The notes under the pieces are model-generated. The model was not told the DNA's origin, made no database searches, and was given only the letters and a program-made list of their open reading frames with translations. The translations under genes were made by a program, and so were the position numbers. Of a stretch of 22,933 bases of DNA, positions 1 through 10,787 are shown in pieces. The DNA lies in the IMG/VR virus record IMGVR_UViG_3300044641_009570, positions 1 through 22,933 of that record; one strand, written 5' to 3'. The stretch is from a virus. Within the stretch, counting starts at the first letter, position 1. Every line of letters starts with the position of its first letter.

Positions 1-352
1 CTCTTTTATCTTTTAAGTTTTTTATTTTCTTATTAAGAAGAGTGACTGTATTCATTAATTTTTTTGTATTATCGTCTAAAGAATCATATAAAAATTCTAA
101 GTTAAGAAGAGATCTAGCCATGAATACATTCATTAAATCTGGATCTGTTTTTTCAGTATTTCTTAATACGTTAACGTCTATAGATAAAGGTGCTCCTATT
201 CTATTTGCGCTAAAGTATTCATCAAATTCTTTTTTAACCTCGTTCTCATCTGGTTGACTAATGACTTTATCATTAGCCGAAACACCAGTTGAATACATCA
301 ACCTATATATGTTTTCTAAAAATTTCTTTTTTTGTATCTCAGATATACTCAT
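1..352 (-). CDS. Unrecognised tail-region protein, N-terminal part (runs off the left edge)
   Basis: An open frame reads from ATG at 352 to the left edge without a stop, giving 117 visible residues starting MSISEIQKKKFLENIYRLMY. The ATG overlaps the TGA of the upstream gene (ATGA arrangement), and AAGG lies about 10 bases before it, so translational coupling is likely. The visible part is hydrophilic and looks mostly helical, with a Lys-rich stretch at the truncated end; there is no signal peptide or membrane segment. I do not recognise a family. Its place after the large tail genes suggests another tail or baseplate component, but that is inference. No in-frame CGG codon occurs in the visible part. 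Confidence 0.8.
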   Translation of the reverse strand, partial: MSISEIQKKKFLENIYRLMYSTGVSANDKVISQPDENEVKKEFDEYFSANRIGAPLSIDVNVLRNTEKTDPDLMNVFMARSLLNLEFLYDSLDDNTKKLMNTVTLLNKKIKNLKDKR

Positions 353-2677
353 GACTGTTTTACCTTGACTCCAACTTTATAGGAATAAATTATTGGTGTT
401 ATATTTTCACCGTTAGGTTTTGTAATTTCTATTTTTAAAATAAACCTTCTTACAGAAGCTGGAATGTCTGGCTGAGAAAGGTAAGAAACTCCTGGCATTC
501 TAAAATTTTCATCTATATTTTGATTAAATCCTATTACTTCTGGAACATTTGAGAATGGATCCTCAAGAGAAGATATCTGTATCCATTTAGATCCGTCATC
601 AAGTGAAATGTAATATTTAATACTTTCAGTAATCGCTGAAGTTAAAGTGCCAGAAAAATCAGTCTCTGCTGAGAGAGTCAGATATTCTATATCCGCCGGA
701 GCATCATATTGCCTAGATATAACAACGGCTTTATCGGAATATGATTCATGGCCAACAGATATGTCTCTAATCCCAATGCTTCTTCTTTTTGCTTTAAGTA
801 TTTCTTCCTGTCTAGTAAGAGGAACTTTGTAAAATTTATTATCAGTTTTTGTATCTTGAGTTGAAGCTTCTTTTATCTCAGCACTTAGATTTAGATTAAC
901 ATCAAATTTAAGTTTAAACTTAGCAAATTTTTCTGCTTTAGTTATCGTAATAGTTTCACCTTTGGAATTTTTTTGAGTAGTTGTTGTATTAAGCCAATCT
1001 TTAATTTTAGTTATATCACTATAATCCGATATTGTATTAGCGCTAGGTGTGCCCTGTAAATCCAATGAACTAATTTGAGATAAATACGGAAAACTTCCGT
1101 CTTGTCCATCTTTTATTGGAGAGCTATTTACATAATTACTCAAATTGCTATCATTTATATTGAAATACACCGGAGATATAGACAATATGTGATCAAAGTC
1201 TGAGTAAAATGCACGTGTTATATAATGAAAGTTACCGTCTTCACCTAATGCTCTTATAACATAACCGTCTCGTATAGGTATTTCTCTTGATAATTTTATG
1301 TCTATGGTTTTTGTATTTTGTGTTTCTGATTTAAAAAAGTTTGGTTGATTATATGATGGTATTAATGTATTGAGGTCATAAGTTTTTGTTGACCAAGGAA
1401 TCGATGAAGACTTCGTTTCATCTGTAGTTACAGGCGACTCAGGATCAAATCTTTTTTGATTAGAATAAGGATTAGGTTGTTTATTTGCATTAGTCTGATT
1501 ACCTGTAGCATCAGGTTTGTAATAAATGTGTTTTATGTCAACAGCAATAGAGTCTGATTGTTTAAAGTATATTTTGATAGATTTAATTTTTCTTTCGGAA
1601 AAAGAAATCTTTGCTTCTCTATAATAAAAGTTTTTTACTTTATCAATTGAAGAAGGAATAAAGCTAGAACTTATATATATTGGTTGTCTTAAAATATTTT
1701 CTGTAACATTTAGTTCATCAACGACCTCTATTGAGGTGACCGTTACATCTTTTACTATATAATTAGCTGATCCAAAATATGGAATTATTTTAATAAAATT
1801 AGCAGATTCTGCTATTTCTTTTTCCATGACAATATTCAACAACAAAGATTCACCCTTAAAAGATGACCAAGGTTCATAAACTATTGGTTGACCAGGTCCA
1901 GGATTAACTATGTATTTATACTCAAATTCTTTTGAATCAGAATTTTTATTTTCTATGTTTATCTGTTCATATTCAAAAAATGTTAATGGATTATTATCTC
2001 TAATATTTTCTTGATTAATTATTGTAGGTGTATCTTCAAAAAAATATCTGTATAGATTAGTTGAAGTTGATGACGGATACACTGCGTGATTGCTACCCCT
2101 GTAGCCATTTGAGCCCTCAGCTATAAAAATAGATCTTGGTACCCAATTTTTTACTACGCCTGAAGATAAGGTCATTTGCCCATTATCTATCAATGGCAAT
2201 TGATCTTTATTATCCATTTTAGAAAAATCAACATAATCTGAACTATCAAAAGAATTTCCAAAATAATACAAGTCACTTGAAGGACTACTTGAATACATCT
2301 GCAAAATCTTTACTTTGCTTTTTATTCTATTAATAAATTTATTTTCCTGAGCTATTTCATCAGTAAATATATTGTGTGAGTTAATAAATACAGCGGTTAA
2401 ATAATCTATTTGTTTTGCTATTATATTTATATCATCTGAATAATTACCTGTAAACAAATTAAATTTATCAGAGATAGGTGGCTCACCTTTGATGTAAGGA
2501 TCAAACTCAGTAAGTGGTCCGTGATATCTTATTTCTTAAAAAGTTTATTAATGATTGATATTCTTTCATTAATTCTTGATTATCAAAAAATTGATTCTCC
2601 CTATAATTTGCCAAAAACTTACTGACTTTGGCAACTATCTGATCTTGAACTATTGTATTTGGTGAGAGCTGAGTCAT
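349..2677 (-). CDS. Large tail/baseplate protein of 775 residues, read through a +1 frameshift at CGGA
   Basis: The gene starts at ATG 2677 (AAGG about 9 bases upstream, directly after the previous stop) and reads 52 codons in frame 0 to TCA CGG ACC; frame 0 then ends four codons later at TGA (2507-2509). Skipping one base, or reading CGGA as one codon, moves into the frame that runs to TGA at 349 and continues naturally as GPLTEFDPYIKGEPP. The open +1 frame has no ATG near the junction, only a TTG at 2457, so an independent downstream gene is unlikely. The N-terminal 100 or so residues look helical; the rest is beta-rich, with a segment around residues 260-380 resembling the galactose-binding-like region of the 872-residue neighbour. 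Function is not recognised: a wedge-peripheral or adhesin protein is the best guess. A 56-residue product would result without the shift. Confidence 0.85.
2518..2521 (-). promoter_or_regulatory. +1 recoding site CGGA, site 4 (775-aa gene)
   Basis: Frame 0 reads ATA TCA CGG ACC ACT TAC TGA. The +1 frame reads ATA TCA, then GGA CCA CTT ACT GAG, and stays open for 723 codons. The coding quality of both flanks is good up to this point, and frame 0 hits a stop four codons later. The C of CGG at 2521 is the base to skip if Gly is inserted from GGA; equally, the whole CGGA could be read as one codon. No homopolymer is present that would favour a sequencing error. Confidence 0.85.
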
Positions 2678-2678
2678 A

Positions 2679-5297
2679 TTATAACCTTAATAATTTTTTT
2701 GAAAATGGATCTAGGTTGTTTACTTTAGATTTAATTATAACATTATCAATAGATATTCCATTGTATTGACCAGGTATATTATTTCTTAGTATCAATCTAA
2801 ACCTAAGCGAAGATGGTATATAACTGTAATTAACTGTAAAGACTTGGTTAATTGGTCTATTAAATACTATTTCTTTTCCGTTTTGAAAAAACAAATATTG
2901 ACTAGTATTATAAAAAGATGATTTTAAAAAACTATTATTTGTATAATTTGTCAAGTTAATCGCTACTTGACCATCTGCTAGCGTAACGGTAACTGGAGAA
3001 TACCCTATGTTACTTTCCGTATTTATAGTACCATGAGTTTCACTATAATAAGCACCGTTAAACCTATCTTCAATGTATGGAATAAAAGAAAGTGGTATTT
3101 TATTTCCTGGTCCAGTAGAAATAAATTTCTCACCAGAGTTACCCCCACTAGAAAAAGCTCTAACTGCAAAATTAGAATTAGACAAAGAATCTATATCAAT
3201 AATAGACTGACTATATTCAGTATTATTAAGAAAGTAGTCCACTACATAAATTGCGGTTCTGTCTAAAGTAGACTTGTAAAATATTGAATTTCCAAGTTCT
3301 TCATATTGCCAATTATTAGGGTTTTCTAAAATTCCGTTTTTATAAACTTTTATTGTTGGTTCTTGAGGAACAAATCTTAATTTTGCTAGGTTAAATGTAT
3401 CAAAAAATATAACTTCAGATTCAATATAGTTTGAATTTCCAGCAAATAATGGTATCCAATCACTTTCAGATTTTATTGAATCTTGATATGTAACACTAAG
3501 TTCATATGACCCGGACTCTTTAATGTCATAATTATTGAAAGTTAAATCTCTTCTAGCATTTACTTTATTGACTATGCCTTTTACGCCTAATGGGAATCCA
3601 TTAGTCTCTATTTTGCTTGAAACAAAACAAGCTTTATTTTGTGTTGATGTTTGAGTCAGGCCAAATAATATATTTTTAATAGAGAAAGTATATTCATATG
3701 AATTTGAATCTTCTCTGCTAGACAAATATCTAGTCACACTATCAACAGAAACCCCTGATGCTATAGGGTCTTCTTTTTGAAATGAATTATCAAAGTTATC
3801 AAGCTCATCTTTAACAGGAATAAATCCATCACTTCTTAATGAAGCCATTCTATTACCGGTAGTTCCCGGCCTACCCGTTCTATACACAGTGGTGTTAAAT
3901 AAGTTATTCCTTGAACCTATTACATACTGAACGATGGTTTGAACGATGTTTTCAATTGCGTTTATATTCTTTGAATCTACAATTTCTCTTGATCTTGTTA
4001 AGATTTCTGACTCAGTTAATTCTGATAACTTTTCATTTACTCCATCAGAATAACCTTCTTCTAAAAGAGGGTACCTATATGAATATACTTCTGTGTAAGT
4101 TTTTTTATTATTCTTATTATTTTCAATACTATTTGCATTTTTAAAATAGAAATAAACAAGATCTTGAAGTCTACTTGGACTATTTGATTTTTCTTTTCTT
4201 CTTCTATCTATAATCTCATGAAGTATTTTAGAATTTAATTCTTGAGTAATCGGTACATTTTCGCTTCTATAATATTTAGACTGATTAAATATAAATTTAA
4301 TTTTTGATACTTTAGCCTTATTGAATACAACGTCTACTGATTTATCTATTAAAAGTGGTGAGTTTAAAACTGGAACTTCAACATATTCACCTTGAGTTGA
4401 GGTTGTAAGTTGAGAAATAACTGGATCAGTTTTTGTAATTATAACTTGAAGTAATTGCATACCAATACAATCATTAGGATTAACTCTTATTGTATCCATT
4501 TCTACAGGATTAATAAATGAAATTTCAAAAAATGACTGAGCACCTTTGTCATAAGAAGAATTATATTTAACATAAGACGTTGATTCGGGTAGTTCTGAGT
4601 TAATTAGAAATGGTGACTTAACAGTTACTGTCCAATTATTTGCCGGATCCTCATCTAATACTGAACGAAAATTAGAATCTGTAGTTAAGTAAGACGTATA
4701 GTTGCTTGTTGAGCTAATTCTATCTATGTTAAGAAGTTGGTTTTTAAAATTAATTCCATTTGCAATAGTCATCTTACTTAAGACTGGATCAATGTAATAA
4801 TTTCCATTGGAATTAAAATTTATATTGTCTCTGTCAAAAAGAGTGATAGTTTGACTATCATATAAATATGAAGATAGATTATTATCAAAATTTTCTACAT
4901 AGTTAAAATTAAATAGATCATCTTCTCCAACTATAAATTGATAGTTACTAACAAAGTTCTCTAAATGAAATATATCTTTTTCTATTTTTTCTATTTCAGA
5001 TGAGTAGATAGATGCTATTGAATTTAATGCAACAGACAAAGCTGAAGAAGCGGAAAAAAATTGATTCATTCTTAATGAAGAGTCTCTAAAAAATTCTATA
5101 ATACCTTCTATGTCAAGTCTAGAATACCTTAAAGCTAAAGAAGGGCTGTAGTTTATGCTTGCATCAAAGTTTCTAATATTCTCAATTAAAGAAGATACCT
5201 GAGCCTTATCAGCTTTAATATTTTGCATTAAAGAGCTTACTGTTTTTCTACTTTGACTAGAAAAAGTTTGTATCGTTTCAGGAAGATGCTGTAACAC
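2679..5297 (-). CDS. Large tail/baseplate protein (about 872 residues), possible carbohydrate-binding adhesin
   Basis: This long open frame ends in TAA at 2679. It overlaps the end of the upstream gene in the +1 frame. I chose GTG at 5297 because GGAG sits five bases upstream; ATG at 5318 (starting MEKIGVAVLQ) is a reasonable alternative and would add seven residues. The frame stays open to TTG 5342. The N-terminal 140 residues are helical and contain possible coiled coil. A central region with phrases such as LDEDPANNW and FINPVEMDTIRVNP looks like a discoidin/galactose-binding beta-sandwich, often used for sugar binding, but this is judged by eye. The remainder is beta-rich. It shares its layout with the following 775-residue protein. 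No family is recognised with confidence; a baseplate-peripheral or host-recognition role is inferred from position. Confidence 0.8.
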   Translation of the reverse strand: MLQHLPETIQTFSSQSRKTVSSLMQNIKADKAQVSSLIENIRNFDASINYSPSLALRYSRLDIEGIIEFFRDSSLRMNQFFSASSALSVALNSIASIYSSEIEKIEKDIFHLENFVSNYQFIVGEDDLFNFNYVENFDNNLSSYLYDSQTITLFDRDNINFNSNGNYYIDPVLSKMTIANGINFKNQLLNIDRISSTSNYTSYLTTDSNFRSVLDEDPANNWTVTVKSPFLINSELPESTSYVKYNSSYDKGAQSFFEISFINPVEMDTIRVNPNDCIGMQLLQVIITKTDPVISQLTTSTQGEYVEVPVLNSPLLIDKSVDVVFNKAKVSKIKFIFNQSKYYRSENVPITQELNSKILHEIIDRRRKEKSNSPSRLQDLVYFYFKNANSIENNKNNKKTYTEVYSYRYPLLEEGYSDGVNEKLSELTESEILTRSREIVDSKNINAIENIVQTIVQYVIGSRNNLFNTTVYRTGRPGTTGNRMASLRSDGFIPVKDELDNFDNSFQKEDPIASGVSVDSVTRYLSSREDSNSYEYTFSIKNILFGLTQTSTQNKACFVSSKIETNGFPLGVKGIVNKVNARRDLTFNNYDIKESGSYELSVTYQDSIKSESDWIPLFAGNSNYIESEVIFFDTFNLAKLRFVPQEPTIKVYKNGILENPNNWQYEELGNSIFYKSTLDRTAIYVVDYFLNNTEYSQSIIDIDSLSNSNFAVRAFSSGGNSGEKFISTGPGNKIPLSFIPYIEDRFNGAYYSETHGTINTESNIGYSPVTVTLADGQVAINLTNYTNNSFLKSSFYNTSQYLFFQNGKEIVFNRPINQVFTVNYSYIPSSLRFRLILRNNIPGQYNGISIDNVIIKSKVNNLDPFSKKLLRL

Positions 5298-8200
5298 TGC
5301 TACTCCAATCTTTTCCATCCATGTCTTGTAGTTCGAATACAACTCCAGCAGTTATATTCCTTCTCACTATGTCGTAAACCTCTTCATGGTTCAAGAAGTT
5401 TTTCTTGATCAAAGCAGGTAGTTTAATTATAACATATCCACCCTTTGGATAAGCCTCACCTAAAGCTGGATATATATCCCAGTAAGATATAGCTTGATTA
5501 ATGTCATCAACAACTGAATTGGTAGTAAAGTTTGCTGAGATTCCACCACCTTTTACTCTTAGATCTTTGTAATCAAAATTTTCATCGTTAAAATTATTCA
5601 GCACATAGACTATACCTAGCAACACGGCAAATGGGTCATAGGTAGACTCATCGTTTTTATTAAAGATGTTGTTATTGTATGTAAAATTTAAAACTGAGTC
5701 AACATTATAATCATCTACTAAAACTTTTCTGAGAGCTTGTATTCCTACTTCTCCCTCTTTATATATTGGTGTTTCATACTTATATATTTCTTTTGGTTTA
5801 ATGTAAATATATAATGGTTTATTTATTTTTACAGTATTTTTATTTAAAAAGGGATTAGTTGGTATTGGAACACCATTGCATTGAATAACTGAAATATCTT
5901 TGTTCGTAACAGTGTAGTCAACTTTAATTAAAGATTCATTAGTAGGAATGATTGGATTAATAAATTCAATTATTCCATTATGTGTATCTATGTTTTTTAT
6001 AGAACTTTCTGGAATTTCTTGCCATGGACTTGATATAGATTCTTTTGTATAAATTTTAACTATATTTTTAAACTGACTAGCAAATCTAAAAAGATCAGAA
6101 GAAGCTTCCTGAACAGTAACTATAGGAGTTCTTCTTAATTTAATTGACCTAGAGTCATTTATTATTGGAGTCTCTCCTATGACATCATAATAACCTCTAC
6201 CAAAAACCCTTGACCAAGCAACGTTTTTAATGCTTGATGTATCGTAAATAGCAGTTAGTTTTTGATTATTATACTGAGATAAAAATCCTGAAGCTTTTTT
6301 AAATGAAATATCAACATCTTTAGAAAAAGATCCTGAAGTTATATACAAGGGCCAGACTTCTGTTTTTCGCAGATTTGGAGGCATGTTGACAATTTGTATT
6401 TTATTTTTCTTTTTTGTTTTAACACTATAAATAGGATAAGCCATCTTGGTTGGTATGTTTACTGGATTAAACGAGTCTCCGTTTGCAGAGCCGGTAAATT
6501 CTGTTTGAGATTCAAGATTGCCATCATAGTCATACGCATATACACCGATGTATATATTATCCGGTCCACTTTTGATAAACTTTAAATACGATATTTTTTT
6601 ACCAATGAACTCTTTTGTTGCAATATTATAGAATCCATACAGAAGACCGTCTTGTTGAGGTAGCTTATTGGATACCTCTATATCTGAATAATACACATCT
6701 CTGTCAGGAGGGGTATTGTTAGATATTTCTGCAAGGTTGATTGGAATTGGAACTGGCTTACCCAGGACAACTTTACATAGGAGACTAACGCCGTCATAGT
6801 AATTAAATGAATTTTTTCCTGGTTTTATTGAGCTTAAATTTGGATCTGTTATAGAATAATCAACAATATTTTCAGTTTTCTTATAGACTTCTTTGGTATA
6901 CTCTGAGACGTTACACGTAAGTCTAATGTCGTTATTAGTCCTTGATAAACTTAGAAAAGCATCTGGCACTGGTGTAGAAGTTCCATGTTTTTTTACTGAA
7001 TTTGGGGAAACTATTGCCGAAGTAACACTTATAGAATCTTGTTTTAAGTTTTTAATATCAACTTCTTCAGCCCTATTAATATTTGGTTTATACTTATTAT
7101 TATCAAGGGGAATGTTTAATCCCGAATATGTAATTGTGCTATTAGAAAATTTATCATTATCTAATTGATGAAGTGTTATTGAATTTAATCTTGCATTTGC
7201 TGCAATTAGACCTGCGTCGACTGAAAAACTTTGTTGTGTAAAAGAAATTTTTGTTTTTGGAATTGTCATAGACACTATGCCAGAAACTAATTTTTCTTTT
7301 GGATAATAATTTGTTTCCCAGTCATATTCATCCCCCCATGAAGAAGCTTGTTTTGTTACTACCTTTTTTGTTTGAAAAGTACAAAATGCATGAGCTACAT
7401 GTATTCCCTCTGCAGTTGATCCAAAGTCTCCACCGAGTTTTGAACCTTCAAGAAGTATGGAAATGTATTTACCTTTCATGTTTCTTCCGTCTACTTCTGC
7501 AAAACTAATTGTATGATTTTTAGAAAAATTCTTTGTAGCGTACTGATTGCCAATAATTCTAAACCTATACTCATCTGTTATATTTACATCTATAATTTTA
7601 AAACCTTTATAATTAGGGGATTTTGCAGTTGCCGTTGTACCAAAATCATCTCCTGCTACAACAACAGATTTTAAATAATCTATATCTGAGTCATTTGGAA
7701 GCTGAAAGCCAATCCATACTCTTAAGGTGTCTGGATCCCTGTTAGCGTCTGATATTCCAGTAAAGTTAATTAACCTAAATCCTTCTTTGCTAACCAGGCC
7801 TTCTACTGCATTTCTAGATCTAATTGCACCTCTGACGTATCTGTCAATATTTACACTTCCATATTTGCCATTATTAATTTGATCTACGTATTGAGATCGC
7901 ACTCCTTCACTCATATCAATCCAAACATTTGCTAGATGGCTTTTTGTCTGAGAGTCTACAATTCCATCTTGTTTTAATCCTCTATTTTTTTGAAATGCTT
8001 TAAGTTTAGAAGTGGTTGATGATCCAAACTTTCCATCGGGTGTTGTATTATATCCAGCAGCTGTTAATGTCAATTGTATGTATCTAATGTATGTATCAGA
8101 CATATTAGGTTTATGTTGAAAATATTCATCCCAAGTATTTCCATTATCTATATCATAAGTATATTGAAAGGCGTTAAATAAATCACTTACACTATTAGCA

Positions 8201-10785
8201 AGAAGTGGTTCTATTTTAGAATATTTACTTTTACCCTGAGATGACTCAGCAGAAGATGGAAAATACGGTCTTTCTACTCCTGCAACAGATTCTTCTGGTC
8301 TGCTGCCAGCAGCTCTTACTAATTTTGTTTTTGTTGCAACTGCAAATGTGTGTTTTTGTATAAAGTTTACATTTGCCTGTATTTGTATATTAGCATCTAA
8401 ATCTTTTGATTTTTCTTCTGAAGAGATAGAAGAATGTACTACTTCAAATTCAACTGGATATGTTTTTGGGGAAACAACTGGAAGTGTTTTTAAATCTGAT
8501 TTTTTTGAAGGTATTACTTTATCCCTAACAACGTATGGACCAAAAGAAGAAGGAATAAAGAACTGCTCCGATACATTATTAGTATATACATCGCACGATA
8601 TTTTTTTATTATTCACCTTAACTAATTCATATGTTGATGAAAGTTCGGATTTTTCTGTTGCTGTTACTGATAATGTATTTGTCCATAAGATGCTTGGATT
8701 TGTATATTCAATATATAATTCTATATTTGAATCATCTTGATCTAAGAATACGTTATTAACAGAAGGATTAGCGCCTGAAAATTCTTTAATATATTTTAGT
8801 ATTGGGCTAGGTAGAATATCTCTTACATACTTTTGCTGATTATCAACAACAACTTGTTTAAAATATTTTTGTTTCTCGTCGTCATAGGCTGCATCTGGAT
8901 TGATTACCCAATCATTATTCCATGAACCTGAAAATACATGTACGCTTGACCTTATATCTTTTTTTCTTCTAGTAGACTCTAATTTGTCGTTCAATGCAAC
9001 TGCAATACAGTTGTATAAAAACTTGTACGGTCCTTCAACGAAATTAGAAAATACTGTGGTTGAACCACTGCCAATGTTTACTGATCCATTATTTGCGGTT
9101 GCAACTAATGTTGACCCAGAGTATATGTCATTGCAATATTTTAAAAATCCAGTTGTAGATGCAACAATATTTCCAGATAATAATCTATCTGTTTTTTTTG
9201 TAGATCTTATATTTGCAAATATTATTTTACCATCTCTTGATAAGATATTTTCAATTCCGTTAGTTTCATTAAGAAAGTAATTGTACCTTTTTGCAGTTCC
9301 AATAACGGTCTGCCCAGATCCATATATTCCAGAATTAGATGCAAATTCCAAAGCATTAATGCTCCAAGCGTTATTTTTTGAAGAATCTAAAAATAGATTA
9401 TCAGTATTGTAGGTATCTGAACTTAAGGATTGTATAGTTAATTCCTCTGGTTTTACTTTTAGATTTGAATCCAATGTTGACAACGCATTTGTGGGAGCGT
9501 TGATTAAGTCTAATAAAAGAGTTCCAGCATTATCTATAAAACCTTTTAGTTTATCTCCATGACTATCAGTAAGCGTCCAATGTAAAGAGCATACTAAAAA
9601 ATCATACTCGGATAAATCATCAATCTGATCGATATCAACCAACCAATAATCTGCCTGACTCTTATCAGCAATTTCACTTGTTGGATTGATTATTTCAAAA
9701 GAAGATAAATTAAATGGAGAATTTTCTAGGTTAGCTAATACGTATGGAGATATTTTAGAGAGGTCTTTTCCTTGGCTTTTAGAGTATAAAACTCCTGCTT
9801 TTACGGTTTTAGTAAGTACGCTAGATAGATTTGAGGAGTTTCCATTGAATGCAGTGTTAAAACTAATAGAGTTTTTTACTTTTGCAACTACTCTCCAGTT
9901 AAATATTTCAAATGTTCTATTGTCATCTAGGGCTTTTCTATTAACAAATACATAATTATCATCTGTACCACTGTAGTTTTTGTCTATATAATTTTTTTTT
10001 GTATTTCTTTTTACAGAAAATACTCTTTCTCCAACTTTTGATCTGTCAATGACTTCTGTTTCTTCTTGAATCTCTTTAAAAACTGGAAGAACATTTATTG
10101 ATTCAGTGTATCCAAGTATCTGATTTGACCAGAATCCTTCTTCGTTTACTTCAACTTTGTCGTATGAAAGTTTTAAATTTTTTGGATTTTGATCTTCAAA
10201 AAGAACAACAATTCTATGGGGAATTTCATTGTTTGTAATATTTTCCTGTGTTAAAAATGACTCTATTAAAACTCTGTACTTTAATCTACCTGTTACAGGA
10301 TCTGAATAAATGTTTCCATTTTCGTCTAACACTTTGACAGACTTTGGCATGTAGCTAGGATTTGAGAAAGAAGATATAGAAACATCATAGTAAGATTTTG
10401 CTTTAACCAGTGTAAAGAATCTGCTTACATAATAACTGTGTGCATAAATTTTTTCTTTTACATCTGACTCTTCATATCTATCAGAAAAAAACTGCTCATT
10501 AAGAAGTATGTCACTAACGCTTATTTCGTCTGATGAAATAAATGGGTTTCCATCAGAATCCTCTAATATTCCAAGCTCATTAGCAAACATTATTTTAGAA
10601 AATGAATCTGATTCATTTAAATTTTCTGCAGTTAAAGAAGAAAGATCTACTATTGAAATATTATTTTCAGGAGAAACTTCTTTTGAGGTATACCAGCCTA
10701 AGTTAATAGCATCTCTTGGAACATAATTTCCAACTTTTACTGCTGGTTCTTTTCCTGAGTCTGTTGCATCGGTAAACTTTTTCAT
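5278..10785 (-). CDS. Giant tail protein (1835 residues) with an internal peptidoglycan-binding domain
   Basis: This is the largest uninterrupted frame here. It starts at ATG 10785 with a good ribosome site (GAGGA about nine bases upstream, overlapping the previous gene's end) and stops at TGA 5278. Around residues 885-953 lies a clear PG_binding_1-type repeat, with IRYIQLTLTAAGYNTTPDGKF, a conserved AFQK segment and GIVDSQTKSHLA. Such domains bind cell-wall peptidoglycan. The N-terminal half has beta-rich segments, and the first residues (MKKFTDATDS) resemble the MKMFTDSEDDATP segment in the previous gene product, hinting at a shared docking peptide. No membrane segments are evident. Position after the gpI-like gene matches the tail-fibre slot (gpH) of P2-like modules, so a tail-fibre or baseplate-arm role that contacts the wall is plausible but unproven. 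There are no in-frame CGG codons in 1835 codons. Confidence 0.88.
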   Translation of the reverse strand: MKKFTDATDSGKEPAVKVGNYVPRDAINLGWYTSKEVSPENNISIVDLSSLTAENLNESDSFSKIMFANELGILEDSDGNPFISSDEISVSDILLNEQFFSDRYEESDVKEKIYAHSYYVSRFFTLVKAKSYYDVSISSFSNPSYMPKSVKVLDENGNIYSDPVTGRLKYRVLIESFLTQENITNNEIPHRIVVLFEDQNPKNLKLSYDKVEVNEEGFWSNQILGYTESINVLPVFKEIQEETEVIDRSKVGERVFSVKRNTKKNYIDKNYSGTDDNYVFVNRKALDDNRTFEIFNWRVVAKVKNSISFNTAFNGNSSNLSSVLTKTVKAGVLYSKSQGKDLSKISPYVLANLENSPFNLSSFEIINPTSEIADKSQADYWLVDIDQIDDLSEYDFLVCSLHWTLTDSHGDKLKGFIDNAGTLLLDLINAPTNALSTLDSNLKVKPEELTIQSLSSDTYNTDNLFLDSSKNNAWSINALEFASNSGIYGSGQTVIGTAKRYNYFLNETNGIENILSRDGKIIFANIRSTKKTDRLLSGNIVASTTGFLKYCNDIYSGSTLVATANNGSVNIGSGSTTVFSNFVEGPYKFLYNCIAVALNDKLESTRRKKDIRSSVHVFSGSWNNDWVINPDAAYDDEKQKYFKQVVVDNQQKYVRDILPSPILKYIKEFSGANPSVNNVFLDQDDSNIELYIEYTNPSILWTNTLSVTATEKSELSSTYELVKVNNKKISCDVYTNNVSEQFFIPSSFGPYVVRDKVIPSKKSDLKTLPVVSPKTYPVEFEVVHSSISSEEKSKDLDANIQIQANVNFIQKHTFAVATKTKLVRAAGSRPEESVAGVERPYFPSSAESSQGKSKYSKIEPLLANSVSDLFNAFQYTYDIDNGNTWDEYFQHKPNMSDTYIRYIQLTLTAAGYNTTPDGKFGSSTTSKLKAFQKNRGLKQDGIVDSQTKSHLANVWIDMSEGVRSQYVDQINNGKYGSVNIDRYVRGAIRSRNAVEGLVSKEGFRLINFTGISDANRDPDTLRVWIGFQLPNDSDIDYLKSVVVAGDDFGTTATAKSPNYKGFKIIDVNITDEYRFRIIGNQYATKNFSKNHTISFAEVDGRNMKGKYISILLEGSKLGGDFGSTAEGIHVAHAFCTFQTKKVVTKQASSWGDEYDWETNYYPKEKLVSGIVSMTIPKTKISFTQQSFSVDAGLIAANARLNSITLHQLDNDKFSNSTITYSGLNIPLDNNKYKPNINRAEEVDIKNLKQDSISVTSAIVSPNSVKKHGTSTPVPDAFLSLSRTNNDIRLTCNVSEYTKEVYKKTENIVDYSITDPNLSSIKPGKNSFNYYDGVSLLCKVVLGKPVPIPINLAEISNNTPPDRDVYYSDIEVSNKLPQQDGLLYGFYNIATKEFIGKKISYLKFIKSGPDNIYIGVYAYDYDGNLESQTEFTGSANGDSFNPVNIPTKMAYPIYSVKTKKKNKIQIVNMPPNLRKTEVWPLYITSGSFSKDVDISFKKASGFLSQYNNQKLTAIYDTSSIKNVAWSRVFGRGYYDVIGETPIINDSRSIKLRRTPIVTVQEASSDLFRFASQFKNIVKIYTKESISSPWQEIPESSIKNIDTHNGIIEFINPIIPTNESLIKVDYTVTNKDISVIQCNGVPIPTNPFLNKNTVKINKPLYIYIKPKEIYKYETPIYKEGEVGIQALRKVLVDDYNVDSVLNFTYNNNIFNKNDESTYDPFAVLLGIVYVLNNFNDENFDYKDLRVKGGGISANFTTNSVVDDINQAISYWDIYPALGEAYPKGGYVIIKLPALIKKNFLNHEEVYDIVRRNITAGVVFELQDMDGKDWSSSVTASS

Positions 10786-10787
10786 TT

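Noticed and set aside
5278-5342. Fifth possible +1 junction, where the 1835-residue gene overlaps the next gene in the +1 frame (GAT TGG AGT).
   Set aside because: There is no CGG here; TGG is a normal Trp codon used throughout. A GTG at 5297 with GGAG five bases upstream, or ATG at 5318, explains the downstream gene as a separate, overlapping start.
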